Origin: Mimachlamys varia
Lineage: Eukaryota > Mollusca > Bivalvia > Pectinida > Pectinidae
Direction: 5' to 3'
DNA length: 64,000 bases
NCBI GenBank assembly: GCA_947623455.1
Contig: OX392534.1
Coordinates: forward strand, 32,796,926 to 32,860,925
This document shows, in pieces, positions 50,301-60,513 of the stretch (positions are counted from its first letter, which is position 1; each line of letters starts with the position of its first letter). A program made the translations under genes and the position numbers. Below the pieces are notes generated by a model. The model saw only the letters and a program-made list of their open reading frames with translations, had not been told where the DNA came from and did no database searches.

Positions 50301-53300
50301 AGCATGTACAAGGAATAATCCATGTGTTCGGTGCGTCTTATCACAGTTTTCTTGCATCAGCCAATTTTATGCATATTAACGATGAATCGAGTGACGCCAG
50401 GTCGACCAAAGGTATGTGTAGAGTCTGTGATCAATGCTATACTGCCCAACCTCAAGCCCTGCAAGCTTCCAAAAAATTATCCAAAAAAGATAGTTACTTT
50501 TCCCGATGTGTAAGTAACCTACTATTAAATCAATAGCTTTAATTATTAAATTTTGCTGTTTACTCTAGACAAGTTTTCATTAAATGACCAATTGTGAAGT
50601 TTTTAGAAAGATTTTTTTGTTTTTAATAAAGAACAATTTGGAACACATTAAGCTGACCAATAGTACCGATTAAGCCAGACGGGGTTCGATACATATCTGC
50701 CACATGGTGGCAAACAGTTGTATTCTTGTTTTTCTCATTCCCTAACCACGCTTTGAAGTTCCCTCAGATTTTCAATCCCGGCCTATGAACACAGTGTAAA
50801 CTGTTGGTCGACAGAGTATTTGGGGAACACACTTTATGATACCCCTGGCTCCGTACCTGTTTCCTCCAACATAAACATTGCCCTCCCCGAATATATTTAA
50901 CAACATTCCTGGATGCGAAGAGAATTTTTTAGCGTTCCTTTTTTCATCTTTGCTGTAGTTCTCTCTCAAATGAATCATCAATAATATGTATTTTATTCTG
51001 AAAGTTAGCATAAATTTCAGCCAGATTTATCATGGTATATAAAATCTTGCTCACAGATTTCTTCAAGGGTATGTAAATACGGCTCAATTTCAATTTTTTC
51101 CCGATGGAGACAACTTTTTATATCAAAGTATAACGCTAATTTACTCATTTCAAAAATAATGAATTGGTATACAAATAGGTTCTTGCAGGATTCAAACCAA
51201 ATTCAGGAACATAATATTTCTTTCGAAAAGTTTATCGGATTTTTGTTGAGTAAGCAGTCTTAATTTGCACACGGCACTTCTCTTCTGCCCCGAGACGGCC
51301 ATTTTTTATTCCAATTCATGAATCTGGTAAACTTAACTGTAAGCTTCTAATTAGCCATCATTAAATGGAAAATCTCAACATAAACAGGGCAGGATTTCAA
51401 AAGCACAATCTAGAAAATTTAAAGTTTTCAGCTATAGAAAGTCTTACGTTTTTCAGACAAAATCTAAACAGTTTTGATAATTGGCAATGAAAACGGATTT
51501 AAATAGCAATTAAATTTTTTCAACACTTGATGAACAGATCGATTTTCACTGATATCGTCAACTGCTATTTTTCTTTCAAAGTTTCATTAATGTTGACTTA
51601 ATTTTCCATATCAACACTACTGTAAACCTAAACCGTTATAACAATGTTTGCCCTCCTGCCTTCTAAAACAAATTTCTACAATGTTGAAATAACTTTCCTG
51701 TACTATTTTTTTTACATATTGTCAAATTTATCCTCATGTGAAAAGTCTAAAAGAGGATAAAAGTTTTGAAACACATTTACAATTTATATTGTTGTCCTAG
51801 CTAGTACACTAGTATTTTACTCAATAACAAGCTGAAACATTCAATCTCTGTTGCTAAGGTAATTAGGATCTAGTCTCTGTTGCTAAGGTAATTAGGATCT
51901 AGTCTCTGTTGCTAAGGGAATAAGGATCTAGTCTCTGTTGCTAAGGGAATTAGGATCTAGTCTCTGTTACTGAGGGAGTTATGATCTAGTCTCTGTTGCT
52001 AAGGGAATTAGGATCTAGTCTCTGTTGCTAAGGGAGTTAGGATCTAGTCTCTGTTGCTAAGGGAATTAGGCTCTAGTCTCTGTCTCAAAGTCAGGGGGGG
52101 GGGAGAGAAAAGGAGGGGGTGGGAATGAGGATAGAAGCAGAGAAGAGGAGGGTTGGAAGTGGGGGGGGGGGGAGTAGAAGCTGGAGAAGAAAAGGAGGAG
52201 TGGGAGTGGATAAAGGAGAAAAGAATGGGAGATGGGACTGGCTATGCAGACTATGTGTGGTATATGTTGAATCAGTAATGATTCTAACCTGTATCAGACA
52301 TTCTTACACTGATTTGGGTTATCTTAATGCATTCATTGATAACAGGATCTTCTGAAGAATTATCCACTTACCATCCATTCTGCACTCATTCATTGCTCAT
52401 GAATGATGTCAATCAATTAATACAGCTAACAGAGGTCACCTACGGTAATACCTTTAAACTACAAGTTGCAATTTCTGAAAATTTCACTTGTATTTGAAGT
52501 GAACCTAGACCTTCAAGCTAGACCCCACTCAAAGACACTTCTATGGAGCCTGGTATATTTTAGTCCTCAGCTTGACCAACTTCACACATTTCTACGGAAC
52601 CCTGTGTAATCTGGACACCTGTATTAACTGGACCTTTAACTAGGTCCTTCTGTATACATTTTTATTTAATCTTGCATATAATCTGGATACCTGTATAAAC
52701 CAGACCTTAACTAGGCCAAATCCATAAATGTTTATCTAATCATGCATAATCTGGACACAAACCTTCCACTAAATAAATCTTAACTAATCAAGAACCTGTC
52801 TAATACAACCTCAAAATATAAGTAGTGAAAGTGTTGTTAGCTTAACACATGTTGACAGTACACAGTTTACTGTACATATCATTTGCTGTTCACCTGTGTG
52901 TATGCTAACTAGGCTTCTGTCTGAAGTCCATAGATATGTTGACGATGTTATGATCACTGTTTGTTTGTGGCATAGGAATGATCAATTATACACTACCGTA
53001 TAAAAGACGTATTACCTAGGCCTCTACATATGTGTACTGGAGCGTTTTATGTGAGAACTAAATATGCTTTTTATTACACTCCCGACATATTGCTGACCGT
53101 TTGAAAATAAAAATATAATTTACGACCAATATGTTTGTATAAATTTGAGCATTTTATGTGAAACTGCAAAAATGATCTATCATGTCAAGATTTTTTTTTT
53201 TTGGAGGTCATTGGTTCAAAAGAGTTCAAAGATCAGCAGGATGCTGCCACAAGGAGTATCCATGCCGTACTCTTAGCCCTGTATCGTCAGTAAGATTATG

Positions 53301-56300
53301 ATGAGTTTGCCAACCAAGCGCGCCTCTTGATCCCCCTACGACATATACAGAAGCCCCCAAACTCCTCTCGGGCTCAAGTAGGGCATGTCATGTGTTGTGT
53401 AGTGCCGACAGATGGCTGTTCTATATTCGTTTATATAGCGAACATCCTCTGCACCCATCCTAGTCGCATCGTACACATCTCCCGAAGTTCCTGTGTTCTG
53501 CCCCTAATGCGAACTGACTTATAAATGTAAAGTTCTTCAGTGTTTCTGTCATATTGCTTTCACACAGATGAGGATGAAAGTCGGACAGTTCCATCTCTCA
53601 AAATTTTTTTGTAATCAGAAAAATTCAAATACTTAAAGACAAACTCATTTCTCTTCAAAAGTCTAATGAATGCCTTGAATAATTCACACCGGAATTGGAT
53701 CGTACAAGGAGTTCCAATTAGCTAGAATACTTTTCAGTGAAACATTTTCTGCTAAAATGTGGGATTTGCAAGTTGTTGACATTTTTCTGTCGACAGCAGA
53801 CGTAAGTGATGCTGACTTTTGATTCGTCTTAATCCTCCAGTAGACGAAATGTAATCGCTAAGGCAGAACATCCTGCTATAAGGATTATGACATCATTTAC
53901 AATTTCCTTTTTGAAAAATGCTTCCATAACCCCCCTTCCCACCTTTTGAAAAAAAAAAAAAATAATAATAATAAAAAAGTGATTAATGCCTGTTTGAAAA
54001 TTTTGAATTAACGTCAGATTCTACGCTTGTTTATTAGATACAGAGCAACTTTGGTTGGAATCATAGATGCTGTAGATTTTGCTTACAAATCTGTTTCTAA
54101 TTGAATCATTTCTCACAGAAATATAGAAAACCTAATAAAAGTATGAATGATTTCATCATAAACTCTTTTTAATTATATTTATGAGTCAGATTGATTCAAA
54201 TAAAATCTGAAGTGCGAAGTGCAGTAAATGTGGGTGTCAAACTTTACATTAAGGATTCCAACACCATTACGAGATACTGTAAAACGCATTGCAAGGAACT
54301 GTCAATATACTGTAAAACACATTGGGAACCATCATATTCTGGCTAGACTAGAGCCGTGATGAATCATTTCTAAATACAAACATACATCGCATGACTTTTA
54401 TTTGATTTGAAGATACTAAAGATGAAAAAATAAAAACAATTTCTATCAGCATCAGAGTTCTGAGCGTTAAAATTCTGAGGGATAGGACTCCGATTCGAAC
54501 CCCATAAATTCAGAGCTAGTGTTTATAACACTGATTGCTCTGAGCGACAACTAAAGCTACTTCCAGGTATAAACAGAACCGAGGTATCCTGGTCTAAATG
54601 TACAACATGTAGCTTTATCCAATGCAAGACCAGCCAAGATACAGTATAAGGGGCTTGGACCCTTAAACGTCATTCTGCACCCATGTATGTCCCATCACAT
54701 GCTTTGAAAGTCATCCAATCCTGCCACATGGCAGAATTTAAAGTGGGTTGATTTTCATTAAACTTGGGATATTTCTCTTTTTTTTTATCAAAGACTGAAG
54801 ACTTTTATTACATCATGTTTGCTATATCCATATAAAGTTCTGCCATAAAATTTGGAAAAATAATTTTTATTACTTACTAGTAACATTACATTTATATCCA
54901 AAATGTGGAAATATGACACTTTTTAAAAGTACATGTGCATAATTATTACACCTAAAGACCCGTAGAAATGAATTTTCGAAAAGAGATTTTCTAAGACACC
55001 AAGAACAAGCATAATATATAGTAATGTATTATACACAAATTTTATAATTTTGTACTGTATTTCCTTCACATACCTTTAAAAAAAAAAATCCAAATTCAAA
55101 AAGTAGGCTTAAATAAGTCTAAACTTGTAATTATTCTCTGCAGAAATTTTTTTTATTTTAAAAGCTCAACAGATACACTTTTGTCAAGGATACTTCAGCT
55201 AAGCAACAGAGGAGGAGTTATTCGTTTCCTTCTTACATGAGTAGCAACTGCCAGTGATAAATGGACTTGGGTGATCTCTTGTAATATCAAGTAAGTTGCT
55301 AAGGTTTTCTCCATGTTTCTCCATGTGTGTATATATATATAATGCTACACCATCAGTTCATGACTAAACCTCTCTTTGGCGAGCTCTCCAATTCGTGTGT
55401 GTGAAAACCACAAAACTCCTCAAGTGCTGGTAAGGGGGACCAGATGTATTCTATAAACTGCTAGACCCGCCCCCCTGTGTCAGCGGATAACTCTTATTAA
55501 CCTGACAATAAAAACCTGGGCAGTATTACTTAAACATTTAGAATTAATGAGAAAGCTACATGATAATCAGGGCCATGCCAGTAAAACAATATGGCCGCCC
55601 CCAGTCCTGCCACCTTGGAAACACCTATGCTATGCGGAAAGGTGCTTTTAATGTGGATGCTGCAGATTTCCAATTTCAGAGGTTGTCATTCAGTGTGATC
55701 TAGCGGACATTCCTGAGTCCAGGTGCATCCACTAGGAAACAGGTTACCGTTCAAACCCTTACCTTCTCACCCAACCACACGGTTACCATGACTACACAGA
55801 TCATAGGTACATGTACCAATGCAATCAGCTTATGTTCAATTAAGCACCAGGGACTTTGGATAATTAGGACAAATGGTCACAAAAACAGCAACGGAAAATG
55901 AATGAATGAATGAATGAATAAATGAATGAATGAATAAATGAATGAATGAATGAATGTCTCTGAAATATTGAGATTTGAGGAGAAAACAGGAAACAGTTTT
56001 TTTTCTTCATTAAACAGAAATAAAATCTTTCAAGTCCCTGTGCACCCAGAAAATACAAATATTCAATGACACAACTGAAAATCTACAATACAACTTTGTT
56101 TACAAGCACTGTATAGATTTTACCCCGGTGATGTTACAAGGATCTCTAGTAAATGGTCAGCCTCCGACTCACAATCAGAACCAGGAACGACTGAGGAGCA
56201 GGGCAACACGGAGGAGGGGGGGGGAGGATGTGGGAGGACCATGGCAGGTCATAAAACAGACAACAGCAGATACAAGTTATCACCATACATCATGTCCAGG

Positions 56301-57482
56301 TACCTAGACTCCATAAAATACAAGTCGCAGTTTTAACGACTATCGACTGTCGTTTATACATCTACAGCCCTCTGGCCATTTAACAGACTCGATTATCTGT
56401 GGGGGAATAGAAACAACAAAACATGGCCAGATCTCATAATCACCGATAACTGGACATTGTTATAAAGCTGAAGTGGAAAGTGAAACTTGAATGATACCCT
56501 CCGAGACCTTTGAAACTATGAATCTAATGGGCTATACTCAGCAAGAGCCGATTATAACAGACCAGTTCTTTGAAAACCTCACCGTTGTTGACACTGTTGA
56601 TAACCTTGGAGTAGCCCCACCCCGAGTAATTCCCGAGTATCGACTTAAAACACTCGCTCATTAATAACAAGGGACCCCACTCTGTTCCCCAGGGCTAATA
56701 TATACAACAGTCACCTTTGGACAGCCTTTGGACAGCCTTTGGACAGCCTTTGAAGACTCAACTTTATCATTAATGTCAATGCTGGCGATAATGATACCTC
56801 AGCAAAAATAATGTCAGTTGTTCAAGCAAAAAACAATTCGCCAAATTTGCTCCGTAATTTCAGCCACAATGAGTGCTATCATGGCACCTGGGACAGAGTT
56901 TGAGGGTACTTGTCGAATCAAGCTGCCGCAACTTTTCTCCGGCCTCCCATTCGTCTTGGTCATACTTTTTTCAGAAGGAAATTCTCCAATGAAATAATTG
57001 CTTTCATACAAAATTTAAATTGCTGGAGTGGAAGCAGACGCAAACTTGGAACACTTCCTGAACTCTTGCCCTCGAATGCCATGTTTTAGGACTGGGGAAG
57101 AGAAGAGAGCAGCCCAGTCTATTTCAGGTGTTTCAGAGGTGCGAGCTTAATCCAGTAAGTGATCTATATCTGTCTGTTAATTCTGTCTGTCTGCTGTTCG
57201 TTTGTATGCCCTTCTCTTCCTTATGACATATGCCTGGTCTTCCTTCCAAATCTTAGAAAGCCAGGTGCTGTCTTGATTCAATACTAAGCTCGTTAACTTA
57301 CCTGTTCGGGTTTTAGTCCAGGTGGTACCCAGGTGTATTCTTCAAGCGGACATCCGCTGTCATCATCGGATGTGGAGTTGCGCTTCGTGTCATGAATGAG
57401 ACGTTGGAGACTTCGCTCTTGGTCGCCTGTACTACTCATGTCGTGAGTCTCCGGCGGACATTTGCAATGTTTACATATTTTT
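24811..57482 (-). CDS. prickle: Prickle planar cell polarity protein, four exons, 5' exon not found
   Basis: Cytoplasmic PET/LIM protein that acts with Van Gogh/Vangl on the proximal cell side in planar cell polarity. Exons: 57302-57482, 29627-29878, 27125-27328, 24811-26361, giving 728 residues plus stop; all junctions are GT-AG and in phase. Residues 1-144 of this part carry the PET domain ([19 protein letters not shown], then [20 protein letters not shown]). LIM1 spans the 29627 and 27125 exons, LIM2 the 27125 and 24811 exons, and LIM3 is in the last exon. The last exon then has a Ser/Pro-rich region, a His/Arg-rich block and the C-terminal CVIS, a CAAX prenylation signal. Length and order fit Prickle1/2 (about 830 aa), and CAAX separates it from Testin. 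The first exon splits a codon one base before 57482; the upstream start exon lies either in 57483-64000 unseen or beyond the window. Confidence 0.95.
26362..27124 (-). other. Prickle intron between LIM exons
   Basis: 763 bp, AT-rich; nothing recognisable inside. Confidence 0.75.
27125..27328 (-). CDS. prickle: Prickle exon with LIM1
   Basis: 68 codons in phase 0: [20 protein letters not shown], then [20 protein letters not shown] and [17 protein letters not shown]. Its first codon is the fourth residue of the first CxxC of LIM1. Acceptor TTTCAG, donor GAG|GTATAC. Confidence 0.96.
28510..28595 (-). mobile_element. ~90-bp TTAA palindromic MITE, copy B (degenerate)
   Basis: Opposite orientation: CCATTTGAACTCTTCCAATA, then AAGGTTGGAATAGCTCATTA. 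The interior matches the family, but both termini are worn. Confidence 0.6.
29297..29430. repeat. Two-unit 74-bp tandem duplication
   Basis: CATGCCCAGAAATAAGCCCA recurs at 29309 and 29383, followed by TCTCTTGCTCAATRTTTTA in both. Confidence 0.8.
29627..29878 (-). CDS. prickle: Prickle exon with most of the PET domain
   Basis: 84 codons in phase 0: [60 protein letters not shown], ending SICTK, so it also supplies the first cysteine of LIM1. Acceptor TTTCCAG, donor AAG|GTAAAC. Confidence 0.96.
30551..30638 (+). mobile_element. ~90-bp TTAA palindromic MITE, copy C
   Basis: TTAAACCCATTCACACCTGA at the start and TCTTTAGGGGTTAATGAG at the end; interior GGACTATTCCAACTTTTGAA and CTGGAAGATTCCAAATGTG. 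Confidence 0.75.
33801..33817 (+). repeat. Poly-G run (17 G)
   Basis: An uninterrupted 17-G tract in the Prickle intron. Confidence 0.9.
41300..41323 (+). repeat. Poly-C run (24 C) in a purine/pyrimidine switch region
   Basis: The longest homopolymer in the window. The 200 bp before it go from a purine-rich stretch (GGAGGGAGGGGGGAAGGAAG) to a pyrimidine-rich one (TTCTTCCTCCTTATCTCTTC), then poly-C. Confidence 0.9.
42769..42895. repeat. 52-bp tandem duplication
   Basis: CCACAGGTTAGGAACCCT at 42769 and 42821, with GTCCTGT following each; a third partial GTCCACAG at about 42877. Confidence 0.7.
43463..43550 (-). mobile_element. ~90-bp TTAA palindromic MITE, copy D
   Basis: TTAACACATTCACCCTTGCA, then ACACATTTGAACTCTTCC, AAAGGTTGGAATAGTTCATT and TTTCAGGGGAAAATGAG. 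Opposite orientation to copies A, C, E and F. Confidence 0.75.
46089..46182 (+). mobile_element. ~90-bp TTAA palindromic MITE, copy E
   Basis: TTAACCCATTCACCCCAGAA at the start and GTGTCTTCAAGGGTGTATGA at the end; the interior has diverged (TTTTTTGAATTTGGAGGG). Confidence 0.7.
51844..52086. repeat. 29-bp minisatellite, about eight units
   Basis: TCTCTGTTGCTAAGGGAATT, then AGGATCTAG, repeats at 29-bp steps (51846, 51875, 51904, 51933 and on) with small changes. Followed at once by purine-rich G-run sequence to about 52230. Confidence 0.92.
54481..54560 (-). repeat. tRNA-like pseudogene or SINE head
   Basis: On the minus strand: GTCGCTCAGAGCAATC (D-arm and A-box-like), an anticodon-like stem CAGTG with CACTA around TTATAAA, and a B-box GGGGTTCGAATC. 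The T stem and acceptor stem do not pair, so a functional tRNA is unlikely. Confidence 0.45.
55897..55956. repeat. GAAT tetranucleotide microsatellite
   Basis: About 15 units of AATG/AATA, mostly GAAT. Confidence 0.95.
57302..57482 (-). CDS. prickle: Prickle exon with N-terminal part of PET domain
   Basis: One base completes an upstream codon, then 60 codons: [20 protein letters not shown], then [20 protein letters not shown] and LKPEQ. Acceptor TTTTCAG, donor CAG|GTAAGT. The internal MSSTGD methionine could serve as an alternative start, but the conserved KICKHCKCP before it argues for a further 5' exon. Confidence 0.93.
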
Positions 57483-58763
57483 CTGAAAAGACAGAATAAA
57501 CAATAGACATCAGAGATCAGAAACATAAGAATCGAAAGACAAAAAACAGATCATTACTAACATTCTTTTATCTGTTAACAGTTTCCTAATGTTTTAAAAA
57601 TTCTACCAAACTACACAGTAACTGGTTATCTATTTACAGCAATTCATGGCGACCTTGACCATTAAGACCAAAACGTCTCCCTTCAGGACAAGTACGTATA
57701 CCTGTATATGTTTGAGTACAATCATTTCCTCATACCGATGAAGGATGGACATCCTTAACTTTGCATATTAACAGATTCATCCCTGAAATTTTATAATGAA
57801 CTATTCCAAGTATTGAATCGGCGGAGTTCAAACATGTCTTCAGGGGTGGATGTGTTGGGAACTCATTAAAGGAATAAAGATGGTAAAAAAATGCCCAGCA
57901 AACATTCTGATGCTTGCTTTTAGTCTCAAACCCACGTTATGGAACACAAAGGCAAACTGACATATACTAACTGTCTGCTGCTTCAAACATAATGCTTACA
58001 TAATACCAATGTATAAAACACATAAAGGCCGATTGCTTTGCAAATACACAATTATGTCCAGCCTACAGGGAGAGCTGGCTATCTGCCGATACCATATCCC
58101 AATCAATTACATTATACAGTCAACATTCTACATAAGCTACGAGCATGATAACACAATCTCCGTAGTTCACACATGCCAAGGGAGAAACAAGGGGAAAATA
58201 TACCTTCAAGTTCCATTCACTTAGATTGTAACCATTTAGTGTATTACAAGCTTTCAATATATCCAGATCTCTAGGTATCGTAGGAAATGTTACAATAATG
58301 ATAGGGTTTGGCTTGATAGCTCCATCCCTCGGAATTTCATTGAGTAGACCGCCCTTTATATACAAGTACATGTAGGAGGCGCAGGAGAGTTTTTTTAACA
58401 AAACATCAATATTGCTGAGCTAGCAAGAAAATACAGACTCAATTCCTCAATGGTTGTTCTACTCTCAGTAAAAAGATTTGTTCAATGGTCCAGAGTTTGT
58501 TTGGATGTAATTATCAAGTGGCCTTTTGTTTCCACGCTTTCCTATTATTCAACCTGTTGCTTCCCAGAATTCCAAATTTATCATGTCATTCTGAAATTAC
58601 AATCTAAATCCATTACCTCTTTCAGAGTCTCCGTGGGAGGACGGAGTTAATCTCTAAAGTTTCGATAGAATTTAACGACTACTGTACAGAACCATACAAA
58701 TATAGAAGAGTTCTCTTGCAATTCTTGTCACATTATATACTGTGACTGAAACAGGAAGTAGAC
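57483..58763 (-). other. Prickle upstream intron or promoter-side sequence
   Basis: AT-rich, with TTAA MITE copy F (57768). No exon with a start codon in the right phase recognised. Confidence 0.6.
57768..57857 (+). mobile_element. ~90-bp TTAA palindromic MITE, copy F
   Basis: TTAACAGATTCATCCCTGAA, then TTATAATGAACTATTCCAAG, and TGTCTTCAGGGGTGGATGTG at the right end. Confidence 0.75.
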
Positions 58764-58767
58764 TTAA

Positions 58768-58780
58768 CCCTAGAGCTGCT
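58768..58780 (+). repeat. piggyBac left terminal inverted repeat
   Basis: CCCTAGAGCTGCT, directly after TTAA. Confidence 0.92.
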
Positions 58781-59166
58781 GCATTGTTTTGTACTTACCA
58801 TCGCCCACTGCTGAATTGTTTGTGATTTTAATTTTTTTTTATACCCTATTTTTTTTTTATTTTTAATTTATTCATATGGACCCCTGTTATACACCGAGTA
58901 TGAAAGAGAGTGATTTGAAATCATATTTTGCATGAATTTGATCGTCTCAGTTACACATGTACAAAAAACAGAGAAATTCATGAAATTCACATGTATACCA
59001 TCTTTTTAGAAATTTAAATGTGGTGATAAATTTTAATAAATTGAAAAATACATACATGATACATACATACATGATGCAATTATGTTTCTTATCTCCATTT
59101 ACAAATACTTATTGATTTTAATCTTCAATGGAGATTATTTTAATATTCAAGGGAGGTAATAAATAA

Positions 59167-59860
59167 CAGGGGTGGAATTATACACTGGTCCGCTGGTCCG
59201 TGGCCAGTCATTTTTCTGGCGGACCAGTAATTTTGTAAACAAACTATCCTGCCTGGCCAGTAGATATTTTTGGTGTATAACTATTGAAGGAAAATTAAAT
59301 AAAGACTTCTCAATTTAACTTGTCGATCTAGATTACATCATACTGAAGAAAAATGTAACACCAATGTGACAGGATCAAATATCAGGTCTTTTTTCAGATT
59401 AAAAACCCAGAAAAGATTCAGATACACTAACTGAATAATGTGATATTCTGATTTTCCGTTGAAACACTATGTGCTTTGAACAAAAGAGATGGCGCCATGA
59501 CTAAATGAGAATTGTATGATGAATATGAAAGTAAATCACATGAATTGAGCTACTTGTGTGTGAAAGCGAAAGCTGCTAGATAGTGTTTAATACATTGATT
59601 TTTTTCTAGTAAATATGTGGGACTGGGGTGATACGTTTAGGCAAAATAACTTAATAAGCCTAATAAACTGAAATTTATACGTGTGAAAGTTTTAAGTTAT
59701 TGCAAAGACATTAACAGTAACATTGATCATAAATTGCTTTGCATATTCTATGAAATATAACTGAGGTTTTCCCATACAATTTACCTGTTGGACCAGGACA
59801 TTCCAAACAGGACCAGTGAATTTACACTTGAACTGGCCCGTTGGACCACTGCTAATTTTG
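59167..59860. repeat. Possible nested element inside the piggyBac transposon
   Basis: Starts CAGGGGTGGAATTATACACT; GGACCAGTAATTTTG at the left and GGACCACTGCTAATTTTG at the right are similar words in the same orientation. Ends and target duplication not found. No ORF. Confidence 0.3.
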
Positions 59861-60045
59861 TAGTGATGTACACTGTGCCTGTATGTTCTATAGATATTTG
59901 CGATGAACGCTTATGTAAAACATGTACAGTATGCATTTATCTTCACATATTATATAAGGCTATCAATAAATTTTTCCAGTACTTTCATGGCCATGTACTG
60001 TACATGTGAACACTAACAATAACAATGCTCAATGGTGTCCAACTA

Positions 60046-60513
60046 TCACTCTTCCTGTCCCAAATTCCTGTTTTGTCGCCTTCGGTAAGCTAAAACAAAG
60101 TCTGAGACTGTGTGATACAATTCAAAACATGGTGTTACACACAGGGCAACTTTACATTGACCACACTGAAATGTAGTGTCATGCCCAGTCATATTAGGAA
60201 TCCTCACACCAGGGTTCTGGATCTTGAAAAGTTCTGCCTCAGCAGGACCACACACAACACACTGACGCTGGGCATGGGGCTTTTTTGCTGTTGGCGGAAG
60301 GTGACAAGGGAAATGTCGACCACTTAGACGCTGCAGATTTTCCGGAGCCGTCCTTCTTCGTCCTGTAGGTTCTGGGCCAGTCACTCCAGAGTCTTCAACA
60401 AGCTGTGCAACAAGCTGTCGCCGAAATACACGGTGAGGGACAGGATGATCCTCTCCACATTTGTAGAGGTGGTAGGCGTTCAGTACAGCCAGGCCAAGTG
60501 TATGAAAGAAAAC
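60046..60513 (-). CDS. piggyBac transposase exon 3, Cys-rich C-terminus
   Basis: 155 codons plus TGA: VFFHTLGLAVLNAYHLYKCG, a proline/arginine linker, then the zinc-binding C-terminal domain (CVVC, CGQC, C-x4-C pattern). Acceptor TTTTAAAG. Confidence 0.9.
   Translation of the reverse strand, partial: VFFHTLGLAVLNAYHLYKCGEDHPVPHRVFRRQLVAQLVEDSGVTGPEPTGRRRTAPENLQRLSGRHFPCHLPPTAKKPHAQRQCVVCGPAEAELFKIQNPGVRIPNMTGHDTTFQCGQCKVALCVTPCFELYHTVSDFVLAYRRRQNRNLGQEE

Larger units (their letters stand above)
29879..57301 (-). other. 27.4-kb Prickle intron splitting the PET domain
   Basis: AT-rich. It contains TTAA MITE copies C (30551), D (43463) and E (46089), a 52-bp duplication (42769), a 29-bp minisatellite (51844-52086), a pseudo-tRNA (54481), a GAAT microsatellite (55897-55956) and several poly-G/C runs (33801, 37530, 41300, 52094, 52161, 56216). 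I found no coding exon on either strand. Open frames near 34666, 36578 and 47366 (about 87-110 codons) have no domain or splice support. Large early introns often hold enhancers, but nothing here shows this directly. Confidence 0.7.

Noticed and set aside
54481..54560. Functional tRNA gene
   Set aside because: B box and anticodon-like loop are present, but the acceptor and T stems do not pair.
55864..56058. [12 protein letters not shown] repeat ORF
   Set aside because: Translation of a GAAT microsatellite.
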